Shown piece by piece: positions 36,792 through 44,805 of a DNA stretch of 64,000 nucleotides. The DNA is taken from the NCBI RefSeq assembly GCF_000686885.1, contig NZ_JMLU01000001.1:248001-312000 (forward strand), in the 5' to 3' direction. Position 1 is the first letter of the stretch; each line of letters starts with the position of its first letter. A model generated the notes under the pieces. It saw nothing but the letters and a program-made list of their open reading frames with translations, did not search any database and was not told the DNA's origin. The stretch comes from Flavobacterium sasangense DSM 21067 (GTDB lineage Bacteria > Bacteroidota > Bacteroidia > Flavobacteriales > Flavobacteriaceae). Made by a program: the position numbers and the translations under genes.

Positions 36792-37341
36792 AACCCGTTG
36801 CGCTTGGTGCGAAAAAGACGATTTATATAGAAATTATCACGATAACGAATGGGGAAAACCCGTTTATGACGATGAAATCATCTTCGAATTTTTGATTTTA
36901 GAAACGTTTCAAGCAGGATTGAGTTGGTATACTGTTTTAGCCAAAAGAGAAAATTTCAGAAAAGCATTTGACAATTTCGATTTAATGAAAATAGCGAATT
37001 ATTCGGAAGACAAAATGGATGCATTAGCAGAAGATGCTGGAATTATTCGAAACAAATTAAAGATTAAAGCTACGGTTACCAATGCGCAAGCGTTTATAAA
37101 AGTGCGAGAAGAATTTGGAAGTTTCTCTAAATACATTTGGGGATTTGTAGATGGAAAACCTATTGATAACAAACCCAAAACCTTAAGCGAAGTCAAAGCC
37201 ACCACTCCTATCTCAGATGCTTTGAGCAAAGATTTAAAAAAACGCGGATTCAAATTTGTAGGCTCTACAGTAATGTACGCCCATATGCAAGCTACTGGAA
37301 TGGTGAATGACCATGTTGTAGATTGTCACACAAGAAAATAA
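36781..37341 (+). CDS. tag: DNA-3-methyladenine glycosylase I
   Basis: 186 residues; excises 3-methyladenine from alkylated DNA. The zinc site of the Tag family is complete: Cys7 and His20 (spacing as in the E. coli Cys4/His17 pair) and a C-terminal His-x3-Cys (DHVVDC). The base-recognition segment YHDNEWGKPVYDD and EFLILETFQAGLSW are intact. It overlaps the transporter gene by 11 bp and is followed by the VF530 gene after 3 bp. Confidence 0.95.
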   Translation: MENKTRCAWCEKDDLYRNYHDNEWGKPVYDDEIIFEFLILETFQAGLSWYTVLAKRENFRKAFDNFDLMKIANYSEDKMDALAEDAGIIRNKLKIKATVTNAQAFIKVREEFGSFSKYIWGFVDGKPIDNKPKTLSEVKATTPISDALSKDLKKRGFKFVGSTVMYAHMQATGMVNDHVVDCHTRK

Positions 37342-37344
37342 AAA

Positions 37345-37557
37345 ATGAGCAACGACCCACTTCACGGAAAATCTTTAAAAACGATTGTAGAACAATTGGT
37401 TGATTTTTATGGTTTTGATACTTTGGCAGAACTTATAAACATCAATTGTTTTAAGGAAAATCCATCGGTAAATTCTAGTTTGAAATTTTTAAGAAAAACC
37501 GATTGGGCAAGAAAAAAAGTAGAGGAATTGTATATAAGAACAATGCCAAAGTTTTAA
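37345..37557 (+). CDS. VF530 family (DUF2132) DNA-binding protein
   Basis: 70 residues. Features are DPLHGKSLKTIVEQLVDFYGFDTLAELI and a C-terminal SLKFLRKTDWARKKVEELY, both hallmarks of the VF530 family, whose solved member is a small all-helical protein thought to bind DNA. Probably co-transcribed with tag. It overlaps the convergent aat gene by 4 bp. Confidence 0.88.
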   Translation: MSNDPLHGKSLKTIVEQLVDFYGFDTLAELININCFKENPSVNSSLKFLRKTDWARKKVEELYIRTMPKF

Positions 37558-38189
37558 CCTTTCAACACCATCAAAAAATCTTCTCTTTCAATTTCCACAC
37601 AACCTAAACTTGCTAAATGATCGTTGTAGACTTGGCAATCTAACAAATGATAATTAGCTAATTCTAATTGTTTTGCTAAGGCTATAAAAGCAAATTTACT
37701 AGCATTTGGTACTTTTGAAAACATACTTTCGCCACAAAAAACATGACCTAAATCAACACCATACAAACCACCAACTAGTTTGTCATCTTGCCAAACTTCT
37801 ACACTTTTTGCGATGCCTAATTCGTGTAATTTGCAATAGGCTTCTACCATGTTATCAGTAATCCAGGTGCCTTGTTGGTCTTTTCGAGAAATCTTTTTAC
37901 AGTTTAGAATTACGTCTCTAAAAGCAGTGTTGAAAGTAACTTTAAATTTCCTTTGATTGATGATATTGCGCATGCTTTTTGAAATCTTCAAATCTTCAAA
38001 AAACAAAACCATCCGCTCTGGCGGACTCCACCACAAAATAGGTTCATCATCTTCAAACCATGGAAATATTCCTGATTTATAAGCCAAAAGTAATCGCTCT
38101 GGTGATAAATCGCCTCCAACAGCTATAATCCCTTCAGGAGAAGCCATTTCTATTGGTGGAAAATATAATTCTTTGGTTAAAAAATACAT
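37554..38189 (-). CDS. aat: Leucyl/phenylalanyl-tRNA--protein transferase
   Basis: 211 residues; adds Leu or Phe to N-terminal Arg/Lys of proteins, marking them for ClpAP degradation (N-degron pathway). Family motifs: FPPIEMASPEGIIAVGGDLSPERLLLAYKSGIFPW, WWSPPERMVL, and GGLYGVDLGHVFCGESMFS. It is convergent with the tag/VF530 genes. Upstream lies an inverted 7-bp array pair. Confidence 0.96.
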   Translation of the reverse strand: MYFLTKELYFPPIEMASPEGIIAVGGDLSPERLLLAYKSGIFPWFEDDEPILWWSPPERMVLFFEDLKISKSMRNIINQRKFKVTFNTAFRDVILNCKKISRKDQQGTWITDNMVEAYCKLHELGIAKSVEVWQDDKLVGGLYGVDLGHVFCGESMFSKVPNASKFAFIALAKQLELANYHLLDCQVYNDHLASLGCVEIEREDFLMVLKG

Positions 38190-38196
38190 CTTTTTA

Positions 38197-38286
38197 AATT
38201 TAGACTTCAGAAATTAGAATTTAGAAAAAGAAAAAGTCAGAAATTATAAAACTTCTGACTTCTAATCTCTAATTTCTAAATTTTAG
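38197..38286. repeat. Paired inverted 7-bp arrays between DUF3127 gene and aat
   Basis: Left arm 38197-38224: AATTTAG, ACTTCAG, AAATTAG, AATTTAG. Right arm 38252-38286: CTTCTGA, CTTCTAA, TCTCTAA, TTTCTAA and one more unit. The arms are largely complementary and would form a long hairpin that ends exactly at the stop codon of the DUF3127 gene; it may act as its terminator. Confidence 0.8.
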
Positions 38287-38663
38287 AAAGGTAAATCGTC
38301 GTGCTCTTCTTCGTTAAAGTTAGTTGCAGGTTCAAAAGCAGCTGCTGGTGGCATTGGTGGCATTTGAGGTGCTGCCGCTGGAGCTTCTGCTTGTACTTTT
38401 TCTATTCTCCAACCTTGGATAGAGTTAAAATATTTAGTTTCTCCTTGTGGATTTACCCATTCTCTTCCTCTTAAATTGATAGACACTTTAACTTGTTCTC
38501 CAACATTATAATTGTTTAACAAATCTGTTTTATCTTGTGCAAACTCAATCAAAATGTGTTGAGGATATTGCTCTTCTGTAGTCACTACAAGCTCTCTTTT
38601 TTTGAAAGATGCACTTACTTGTTGTACAGGATTAATTAATTTTACTCTTCCTAAAACTTCCAT
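38283..38663 (-). CDS. DUF3127 protein (OB-fold, SSB-like)
   Basis: 126 residues from the ATG at 38663 (MEVLGRVKLI); the frame is open further upstream into the preceding gene end. A compact beta-rich domain (HILIEFAQDKTDLLNNY, VKVSINLRGREWVNPQGETKYFNSIQGWRIEK) is followed by a Pro/Ala linker and an acidic end, EEEHDDLPF. This closely imitates the acidic ...DDLPF tail that single-stranded-DNA-binding proteins use to recruit partners. That resemblance is seen; the DNA role is inferred. It starts 11 bp after the flavin reductase. Confidence 0.85.
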   Translation of the reverse strand: MEVLGRVKLINPVQQVSASFKKRELVVTTEEQYPQHILIEFAQDKTDLLNNYNVGEQVKVSINLRGREWVNPQGETKYFNSIQGWRIEKVQAEAPAAAPQMPPMPPAAAFEPATNFNEEEHDDLPF

Positions 38664-38674
38664 AATACTAAAAT

Positions 38675-39550
38675 TTATTTTTTTGCTAATAACAATTTCC
38701 AAGCATCAATTGCTCTTCCATTATCTACATACTCTTTCGCTTTTTGAAATTTTGTGTCCATATCATCCGCACTTAAAACCGCTTTGACTTCAAAATTTTC
38801 TTTTACAAATATAGCAATTTCTTCTTCGGTTGGGATATTTTCTATATTTCCTAATCTTGCTAAATCATTTCCAGTAAAATAACCACTTTCTTTGATGAAA
38901 TCTGGAATCATATCTACTCCAATTCCCAAAGTAGTTAGTGGTTTTTCAACTTCAAACATGCCTACATTTGAGCGACTGTACCAATTAGCTCCCATTCGGG
39001 CAACCAAGTCGATTTTGTATTGGTCAATCATTCCGTTGGCATCTAAAATAGCTTCGTTAATGTGAATTTTTACCACTTCACAAATTACTAAATTTCCAGC
39101 ACCACCTTGGTCGCCTAAAGCAATCACATCATTAATCTTACATTCAAATTGCACCGGACTTTCAGCAACACGAAATGGTTTTACTTTATCTGATTTTAGC
39201 ATAGTAAATCCGGCTTTTTCAAACTCATTTACACCATCTGGATATTCCGTACTAGATAATGACATTTGTTCTACGATGTCGTAATTCACAACATTAATCA
39301 CAACTTCTTTCGTATTTTGAGCGTTGATTAACGTGTGTTTTGTAGTATTATCTCGCACACGTCTAGCAGGTGAAAAAATTAAAATTGGTGGATTAGAACT
39401 GAATACATTAAAGAAACTAAATGGCGATAAATTTGGATTCCCATTACTATCCATTGTACTGGCAAAAGCGATAGGTCTTGGCGCTACGGCACTTTGTAAA
39501 TATCCTTGTAATTTTGCTGGCGCTATTTCTTTTGGATCGATGCTTAACAT
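38675..39550 (-). CDS. Flavin reductase family protein (FMN-binding split barrel)
   Basis: 291 residues. The N-terminal two thirds are a split-barrel flavin domain (SAVAPRPIAFASTMDSNGNPNLSPFSFFNVFSSNPP, then RVRDNTTKHTLINAQNTKEVVINVV). This pattern is typical of flavin reductase-like FMN-binding proteins. The C-terminal 80 residues are a helical extension. Electron donor and partner are unknown. Same strand as and probably co-transcribed with the DUF3127 gene. Confidence 0.88.
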   Translation of the reverse strand: MLSIDPKEIAPAKLQGYLQSAVAPRPIAFASTMDSNGNPNLSPFSFFNVFSSNPPILIFSPARRVRDNTTKHTLINAQNTKEVVINVVNYDIVEQMSLSSTEYPDGVNEFEKAGFTMLKSDKVKPFRVAESPVQFECKINDVIALGDQGGAGNLVICEVVKIHINEAILDANGMIDQYKIDLVARMGANWYSRSNVGMFEVEKPLTTLGIGVDMIPDFIKESGYFTGNDLARLGNIENIPTEEEIAIFVKENFEVKAVLSADDMDTKFQKAKEYVDNGRAIDAWKLLLAKK

Positions 39551-39573
39551 GTTGAAACTTTTTTACAAAGATA

Positions 39574-39603
39574 ACAAACAATTACAAGTTCAATTACAAG
39601 AAT
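39574..39603. repeat. Hexamer-type array upstream of the histidine kinase gene
   Basis: Units of about 6 bp with a 12-bp higher order: CAATTACAAGTT then CAATTACAAG. Lies in the 103-bp gap between divergent genes. Confidence 0.6.
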
Positions 39604-39653
39604 AAACATCAAATTAAAAAGGATTTTAGTATTTTTACTTCAAATACGAATAC

Positions 39654-40802
39654 ATGCAGTTTTCAGAAAAGCGAAATCTTACGCGTTGGTTTATCATAGT
39701 AGCATCTTTTTTCATTGTAATCTTAATACTTTGGAATACCTATAACTTTTTCCAAATTTTTAAAAACGAAGAGCGAGCAAAAATGGAGTTTTGGGCAAGT
39801 GCGCAAAAAACGTTAGCTAATGCCAATGAATTTACAGATATTGAATTACCATTCCAAATCATCCAAAACAATACTACAATCCCAATGATTGTAACAGATA
39901 GTAAAGATTCCATTATAAGCCACAACAATATTGAGGACGCAATTGCAAATGATACTGCTGCGTTAAAAAAATATTTCAATTCGATAAAAAACGACAACCA
40001 ACCCATAAAAATGCAACTTTCGGAGAAAAGTTATCAATTGGTTTATTATGGAAATTCGCCTTTATTAAATAAATTAAAATATTATCCTATTGCTTTATTA
40101 TTGATTATTATTTTGTTTGGTGCTGTAGTGTATAATTTTTATCGTGCAACCAAAATGGCGACGCAAAACAAACTTTGGGCTGGAATGGCAAAAGAGACGG
40201 CACATCAAATTGGGACTCCTTTATCGTCTTTAATTGGATGGTTGGAAATTTTAAAATTAGACAATGTTGAAGAAAGTACCATTGTAGAAATAGAAAAAGA
40301 TATTACTCGATTACAAACCATTACAGATAGATTTTCGAAAATAGGAAGCGAACCTGTATTAGAAAAACGTGATATAGTTGAAGACACGAAAAACACGGTT
40401 GATTACTTACAAACTCGAGTTTCTCAGCAAGTTAATTTTACTTTCAAGGCTCCTGAACATCCTATTTATGTGGAAATCAATCCTGCTTTGCATAGCTGGA
40501 CAATAGAAAATTTAGTGAAAAATGCCATTGACGCCATGAAGGGAAAAGGTAGTCTAAATATTATAATTTCAGAATTAGAAGATATGGTAAAAATCAGTAT
40601 TTCAGATACTGGAAAAGGAATTCCTAAAAACCTATTCACTAAAGTTTTTGAACCTGGGTTTACCACTAAAAAACGCGGTTGGGGATTAGGATTATCATTA
40701 ACTAAACGAATTGTTCAAGAATATCACAAAGGAAAAATTAAAGTAGTTCATTCTGAAATTGGAAAAGGAACTACCATGCAGATTAGTTATAAAACAACAT
40801 AA
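39654..40802 (+). CDS. Sensor histidine kinase (orphan)
   Basis: 382 residues. Two membrane segments (about 13-33 and 143-163) frame a periplasmic sensor of about 110 residues. The dimerisation/phosphoacceptor helix has AKETAHQIGTPLSSLIGWLEIL (phosphorylated His in AHQIGTP). The ATPase domain has the N box NLVKNAIDAM, G1 DTGKGIP, F box KVFEPGFTTK and G2 GWGLGLSLTKR. No response-regulator gene lies next to it, so its partner is encoded elsewhere. Ends at a bidirectional terminator. Confidence 0.93.
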   Translation: MQFSEKRNLTRWFIIVASFFIVILILWNTYNFFQIFKNEERAKMEFWASAQKTLANANEFTDIELPFQIIQNNTTIPMIVTDSKDSIISHNNIEDAIANDTAALKKYFNSIKNDNQPIKMQLSEKSYQLVYYGNSPLLNKLKYYPIALLLIIILFGAVVYNFYRATKMATQNKLWAGMAKETAHQIGTPLSSLIGWLEILKLDNVEESTIVEIEKDITRLQTITDRFSKIGSEPVLEKRDIVEDTKNTVDYLQTRVSQQVNFTFKAPEHPIYVEINPALHSWTIENLVKNAIDAMKGKGSLNIIISELEDMVKISISDTGKGIPKNLFTKVFEPGFTTKKRGWGLGLSLTKRIVQEYHKGKIKVVHSEIGKGTTMQISYKTT

Positions 40803-40832
40803 AAAAATCCCGAATCATCGGGATTTTTATTT
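40801..40832. terminator. Bidirectional terminator between histidine kinase and HIT genes
   Basis: AAATCCCGA-ATCA-TCGGGATTT with an A-run before and a T-run after; serves both convergent genes. Confidence 0.88.
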
Positions 40833-41220
40833 ATAAGTTTGAAGCAATTTGTTCTGCTAATTCTTGAAACTCTTCAGGTGTTAAACTGGTTTTTCTTTGA
40901 AAACGCATATCATCCATATCTTGAAGTGGAATTAAATGTACGTGAACGTGTGGCACTTCTAATCCAACAACAGCTACTCCAATACGTTTACATTCAACCG
41001 ATTTTTCAACAGCTTTAGCTACTCTTCTAGAAAACTTCATTAATCCTAAATAATGATCTTCTTCCATATCAAAGATTTTATTAATCTCTTGTTTTGGAAT
41101 ACAAAGTGTGTGTCCTTTTGCATTAGGATTCACATCTAAAAAAGCCAAATAATTTTCATCCTCAGCAATTTTATAACAAGGAATTTCTCCGTTTACTATT
41201 TTAGTAAAAATACTAGCCAT
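40831..41220 (-). CDS. HIT-family nucleotide-binding protein (HINT type)
   Basis: 129 residues with the histidine-triad motif HVHVHLIPL (about residues 96-104) and the N-terminal IFTKIVNGEIPCYKI block of HINT-type phosphoramidases. These hydrolyse adenosine phosphoramidates. It lies 13 bp after greA and is probably co-transcribed. Confidence 0.93.
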   Translation of the reverse strand: MASIFTKIVNGEIPCYKIAEDENYLAFLDVNPNAKGHTLCIPKQEINKIFDMEEDHYLGLMKFSRRVAKAVEKSVECKRIGVAVVGLEVPHVHVHLIPLQDMDDMRFQRKTSLTPEEFQELAEQIASNL

Positions 41221-41233
41221 TTTAAATAAATTA

Positions 41234-41710
41234 TTAGTCTCTTGTAATTTCTAAAACATCAAATTTTAACACACCGTTTGGCACGTTAATTTCTGCTACT
41301 TCTCCAACAGATTTTCCAAGTAGACCTTTCCCAATAGGAGAAGTTACTGAGATTTTTCCTGTTTTTAAATCGGCTTCACTTTCAGCTACTAATGTATACT
41401 TCATTTCCATACCATTAGCTTGATTTTTAATTTTAACGGTAGACAACACCAATGCTTTTGACAAATCTAATTGCGACTCATCAATTAAACGAGCATTTGC
41501 CACTAACTCTTCCATTTTAGAAATTCTCATTTCTAATAAACCTTGCGCTTCTTTTGCAGCATCATATTCTGCATTTTCAGATAAATCTCCTTTATCTCTT
41601 GCCTCTGCAATAGCTTGCGATGCTTTAGGGCGCTCTATACTTTTAAGTTGATCTAATTCGTCTCTTAATTTTTTTAATCCTTCTGCGGTGTAATAAGATA
41701 CTGTACTCAT
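41234..41710 (-). CDS. greA: Transcription elongation factor GreA
   Basis: 158 residues; rescues backtracked RNA polymerase by stimulating transcript cleavage. The N-terminal coiled coil has the acidic tip segment ARDKGDLSENAEYDAAKEAQ that reaches the polymerase active site; the C-terminal FKBP-like domain has TSPIGKGLLGKSVGEVAEI. Downstream is the HIT gene. Its leader carries a stable hairpin right after the predicted RNA start. Confidence 0.96.
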   Translation of the reverse strand: MSTVSYYTAEGLKKLRDELDQLKSIERPKASQAIAEARDKGDLSENAEYDAAKEAQGLLEMRISKMEELVANARLIDESQLDLSKALVLSTVKIKNQANGMEMKYTLVAESEADLKTGKISVTSPIGKGLLGKSVGEVAEINVPNGVLKFDVLEITRD

Positions 41711-41736
41711 AACTTCATAGTTTATATAAATAGAAA

Positions 41737-41758
41737 GAATCCCACCTGCATGGGATTC
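41737..41758 (-). promoter_or_regulatory. Hairpin in the greA leader
   Basis: GAATCCCA-N6-TGGGATTC forms an 8-bp stem; on the minus strand it is followed by TTTCTATTTATATAAA. It starts within a few bases of the predicted transcription start and could be an attenuator or a 5' stabilising hairpin. Confidence 0.6.
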
Positions 41759-41765
41759 CTTTTCA

Positions 41766-41773
41766 CAAAGATA
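41766..41773 (-). promoter_or_regulatory. Candidate -7 box of greA
   Basis: Minus-strand TATCTTTG matches TAnnTTTG; no TTTG at the -33 position. Confidence 0.5.
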
Positions 41774-41833
41774 GTGATTTATTTTTAATATTAATTTAAG
41801 TAATATTGTAATGTTTAGTCAAAAGTAATTAAT

Positions 41834-41841
41834 TAAATTTG
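41834..41841 (+). promoter_or_regulatory. Candidate -7 box of the Rieske-like lipoprotein gene
   Basis: TAAATTTG matches TAnnTTTG. RNA would start near 41847, which makes the ATG at 41850 almost leaderless and favours the ATG at 41868. Confidence 0.5.
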
Positions 41842-41867
41842 TTTTACAAATGAAAACAAAAAACCTA

Positions 41868-42290
41868 ATGAAAAAATTTCTTATTCTACTTTTAATACCT
41901 TTATTTTTTGGATGTGACAAAGAAGATTTTCAAAACAATAACCCATATTTACCAAACTATCCTGTAAACTTAAACATCAATATGAGTTTACCTCAATACA
42001 GTAATTTATTAAGTCCTGCTAATGCAGTTTACATCAATTCTGCTGGACAAGGAATTAGAGGAATAATCGTTTTTAACACAGGAAGTGGTTATGTTGCTTA
42101 CGACGCAGCATGTCCAAATCAGGCTTTAGCCTCTTGTTCCACTATGACTTTAAGTGGCATTAATGCTATTTGTCCGTGTGACGATAAACGTTATAGTTTA
42201 TTCTCTGGTTTATCACAAGGCATGCAATATCCAATGAAACGTTATCGCATAGAACAAACAAGTGAAGTTTCGCTTCGTGTATACAATTAA
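41868..42290 (+). CDS. Rieske-like lipoprotein with altered iron-sulfur ligands
   Basis: 140 residues from the ATG at 41868, which gives a compact lipoprotein signal (MKKFLILLLIPLFFGC); an ATG at 41850 in the same frame is the alternative. The mature part resembles a Rieske domain. Where a Rieske centre has C-P-H and C-P-C-H-G, this protein has ACPN and CPCDDKRYSLFSG. Both His ligands are replaced (Asn and Asp), while the cysteines remain. A normal [2Fe-2S] Rieske centre is therefore unlikely. It is monocistronic with a shared terminator. Confidence 0.75.
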   Translation: MKKFLILLLIPLFFGCDKEDFQNNNPYLPNYPVNLNINMSLPQYSNLLSPANAVYINSAGQGIRGIIVFNTGSGYVAYDAACPNQALASCSTMTLSGINAICPCDDKRYSLFSGLSQGMQYPMKRYRIEQTSEVSLRVYN

Positions 42291-42292
42291 TA

Positions 42293-42328
42293 AAAAAGCC
42301 TGAAATTTTATATTTTCAGGCTTTTTTC
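42293..42328. terminator. Bidirectional terminator between the Rieske-like and TonB-receptor genes
   Basis: AAAGCCTGAAA and TTTCAGGCTTT arms with A- and T-runs outside; serves the two convergent genes. Confidence 0.88.
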
Positions 42329-42345
42329 AACTTAACTTAATTTAA

Positions 42346-44532
42346 CTAAAATTTTAAATTCATTCCAAGAAGAAAATTAATCCCTGCTTGCGGATAATAA
42401 CCTGTTCCCTCTATTGTTACTGGAGTTGGTCCAGACCAAGTATCATCATATGTGTAGAAATACCCGTTTGATTCATATTCTACATTAAAGATATTATTTA
42501 CCAACGCTGAAAAAACAATCGATTTAATTCCTTTATTGATTTGCCAATCGTAAGAAGCATTAAAATCATTAATGAAATAACTATCCAATATAGAATTTTC
42601 TGAATCGATATTTCCCATATACTGTTCTCCAACAAATTTTGACAATAATGACAATTGTAATCCTTTAACTGGCAAGTAAGTAAACCTATTTCCAAAAATA
42701 AAATTAGGTGAATACGCAATATTTGTATTCCCTAAATTTAGAATTACACCATCTCTTTGAAAATAGAAATCTTTATTTTGATTCTGACTCAAAGTTATAT
42801 TTGGATTCAAAATTAATTTATTAGTAATTGCAATTGTAGATTCTATCTCCAAACCTAATCTGTAACTTTTTCCACTATTTGTAAAAATTGGCGAACCTAC
42901 ATCGTTTAGTGCTCCTGTCATAACCAATTGGTCATTATATCGCATGTAAAAAGCGTTTGCTGATAATTTTACTTTTTTAGAATTGTATTTCCATCCCAAT
43001 TCATAATCAAATAAACGCTCTGGTTTTACAGCGCCATTTTCGTAATCATCTCGTCGTGGTTCTTTGTTAGCAATTCCAAAATAACCATAAAAGGCGTTTT
43101 TTTCGTTTAATTGATAATTCAAACCTGCCTTTGGATTAAAGAAGCGAAACGTATCGTTTACATCGTCGAACTTTGTACTAGTAGCATCGTAAAACACCAT
43201 TCTGTATTGCAAATCAGCAAATAAATTCAACTTGTTTGTAACATTGTATGATGCTTTTGTATAAAAATTTACATCGTCTTTATTACCATAATTATCATAA
43301 TAGCGATTTGGATTTGGAATGTAATTTTGTGTCCAAACTACTTCACCATAATGCAATCCTAAATAACGATTTGCAGCTCCTCCAAATAATAAATCGGTTT
43401 TAGCTGTTTTATAATTTAACGAGAATGTGGCTCCAAAGAAATCATTATCTAACCAACGTTTTCTTACCAAATCAGAAATTGGATTACCATTAAAAGCTGG
43501 TAAATTATAGTCGGTTAAATCTGCATCTTCTTTGTATTGTTCAAAATAGCCTTTCCCAATGGTATAATGTAATGCCGCATTTGAAATCCAGTTCTCTGTC
43601 CATTTTTCTGTCCAATGCAATTGAAAATGATTTTGCCAATAATTATCGGTTTCATTATTATAGAATTTCATGTTGCCGAATTCATCGAAATACATTCCGG
43701 CAGGATTGAAGGTTCTACTTCCATTTAAATCTTCCGTTCCGTACCAAGCTTGATAGGTTTTTTCTTTTCCACCAAAAGCTAAAAACTTAATCAAAGTAGA
43801 TTCCTTCACATAATTAGCATTAAAAAAATAACCAAACATATTAGAAGTAGCTCTATCGATAAATCCATCCGAAGCTATATTGGAAATTCGACCATTCATT
43901 TCGAAATTATTATGCAAACCTGTACCAAAAGAAAGCGTGTGTTTTCTCGTATTGAAACTTCCGAAAGAATTTGAAATTTCGGCATACGCTTTTTCTTGAT
44001 AGGATTTGGTTGCCATGTTTAAACTCGCGCCAAAAGCTCCGGCTCCATTAGTTGAAGTTCCTACTCCACGTTGCAACTGAACACTTTCTAAAGAGGAAGC
44101 AAAATCAGGTAAATTCACAAAAAATGTTCCTTGACTTTCACTATCATTAAAAGGAACCCCGTTTAAGGTAACATTAATACGAGAGCCATCAGAACCACGT
44201 ACTCTCATGTACGTATAACCTACTCCATTTCCAGCATCGGTTGTGCTAACCACAGAAGGCAAATATTGCAATAAAACGGGTACATCTTGACCTAAATTTC
44301 GTGGCGCAATTTCTTCTTTGGAAACATTTGTAAATGTAATTGGGTTTTTGTCTTTTGCTCTAACAGACGAAACGGTTACTTCTTTTAATTCGGTAACTTT
44401 TGTGGTATCTTTCTTAGTTTCTTGCGAAAAAGAAATAAAAGGCAAAAGGTAAAAGGCAAAAGGTAAAAGGCAACTAAAATAGCGACTTTTTGTTTTTGGC
44501 ATTAAGCCATTTTTTTTGAATAAAGTTTTCAT
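42346..44532 (-). CDS. TonB-dependent outer-membrane receptor, TPP-riboswitch controlled (probable thiamin receptor)
   Basis: 728 residues. A signal peptide (hydrophobic core about residues 20-33, cut before QETKKD) leads to a TonB-box region, then a plug domain (IAPRNLGQDVPVLLQYLPSVV, MRVRGSDGSRINVTLNGVPFND) and a 22-strand-type barrel ending in aromatic LLGMNLKF. The TPP riboswitch 96 bp upstream on the same strand makes thiamin or a precursor the likely ligand, as for other thiamin receptors of the phylum. The signal-peptide core is encoded by a 7-bp repeat array. Confidence 0.92.
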   Translation of the reverse strand: MKTLFKKNGLMPKTKSRYFSCLLPFAFYLLPFISFSQETKKDTTKVTELKEVTVSSVRAKDKNPITFTNVSKEEIAPRNLGQDVPVLLQYLPSVVSTTDAGNGVGYTYMRVRGSDGSRINVTLNGVPFNDSESQGTFFVNLPDFASSLESVQLQRGVGTSTNGAGAFGASLNMATKSYQEKAYAEISNSFGSFNTRKHTLSFGTGLHNNFEMNGRISNIASDGFIDRATSNMFGYFFNANYVKESTLIKFLAFGGKEKTYQAWYGTEDLNGSRTFNPAGMYFDEFGNMKFYNNETDNYWQNHFQLHWTEKWTENWISNAALHYTIGKGYFEQYKEDADLTDYNLPAFNGNPISDLVRKRWLDNDFFGATFSLNYKTAKTDLLFGGAANRYLGLHYGEVVWTQNYIPNPNRYYDNYGNKDDVNFYTKASYNVTNKLNLFADLQYRMVFYDATSTKFDDVNDTFRFFNPKAGLNYQLNEKNAFYGYFGIANKEPRRDDYENGAVKPERLFDYELGWKYNSKKVKLSANAFYMRYNDQLVMTGALNDVGSPIFTNSGKSYRLGLEIESTIAITNKLILNPNITLSQNQNKDFYFQRDGVILNLGNTNIAYSPNFIFGNRFTYLPVKGLQLSLLSKFVGEQYMGNIDSENSILDSYFINDFNASYDWQINKGIKSIVFSALVNNIFNVEYESNGYFYTYDDTWSGPTPVTIEGTGYYPQAGINFLLGMNLKF
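44437..44474. repeat. 7-bp tandem array inside the receptor signal-peptide sequence
   Basis: About five units alternating AAAAGGC and AAAAGGT, that is 2.6 copies of a 14-bp unit. Read on the minus strand they encode LLPFAFYLLPF, the hydrophobic core of the signal peptide. Confidence 0.9.
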
Positions 44533-44627
44533 TCGTAAAATAAATACGAATAAAAGGGGTAATTATTCCTTGGTTAAAAATTAATTTTAATACTCTTTGA
44601 CGCTAATAAACGTGCACATTTATTTTT

Positions 44628-44708
44628 GTCAATTCCCTAAACAGCATTATCTGTTCTAGGTTCTATGGGTATGATCTCAGCTCGTTATTTAGAGCACCCC
44701 TTTGAGAC
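44628..44708 (-). ncRNA. TPP (THI-box) riboswitch
   Basis: The minus strand contains the conserved parts in order: AGGGGTGC, CTGAGATCATACCC, GAACCT and GATAATGC, then TAGGGA. The P1 stem pairs TCAA with TTGA. It senses thiamin pyrophosphate and controls the TonB receptor downstream. A small hairpin CGTA-N7-TACG directly before the receptor ATG could be part of the expression platform and act on translation. Confidence 0.95.
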
Positions 44709-44712
44709 GGGG

Positions 44713-44720
44713 CAAAGATA
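44713..44720 (-). promoter_or_regulatory. Candidate -7 box of the riboswitch-receptor transcript
   Basis: Minus-strand TATCTTTG matches TAnnTTTG, a few bases before the riboswitch 5' end; a TTG lies 21 bp upstream. Confidence 0.6.
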
Positions 44721-44734
44721 AGGCAATATCAATG

Positions 44735-44804
44735 ACAATTACAAGAACAATTTCAATTTCAAACTTTTTTATATTGATTTTGAACTTGAATTTGTTCTTG
44801 AACT
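44735..44804. repeat. Paired inverted 6-bp arrays after arfB
   Basis: Left arm 44735-44764 in hexamers ACAATT, ACAAGA, ACAATT, TCAATT, TCAAAC. The right arm 44775-44804 has TGATTT, TGAACT, TGAATT, TGTTCT, TGAACT. The arms are partly complementary and could form a terminator-like hairpin just after the arfB stop. Confidence 0.75.
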
Positions 44805-44805
44805 T

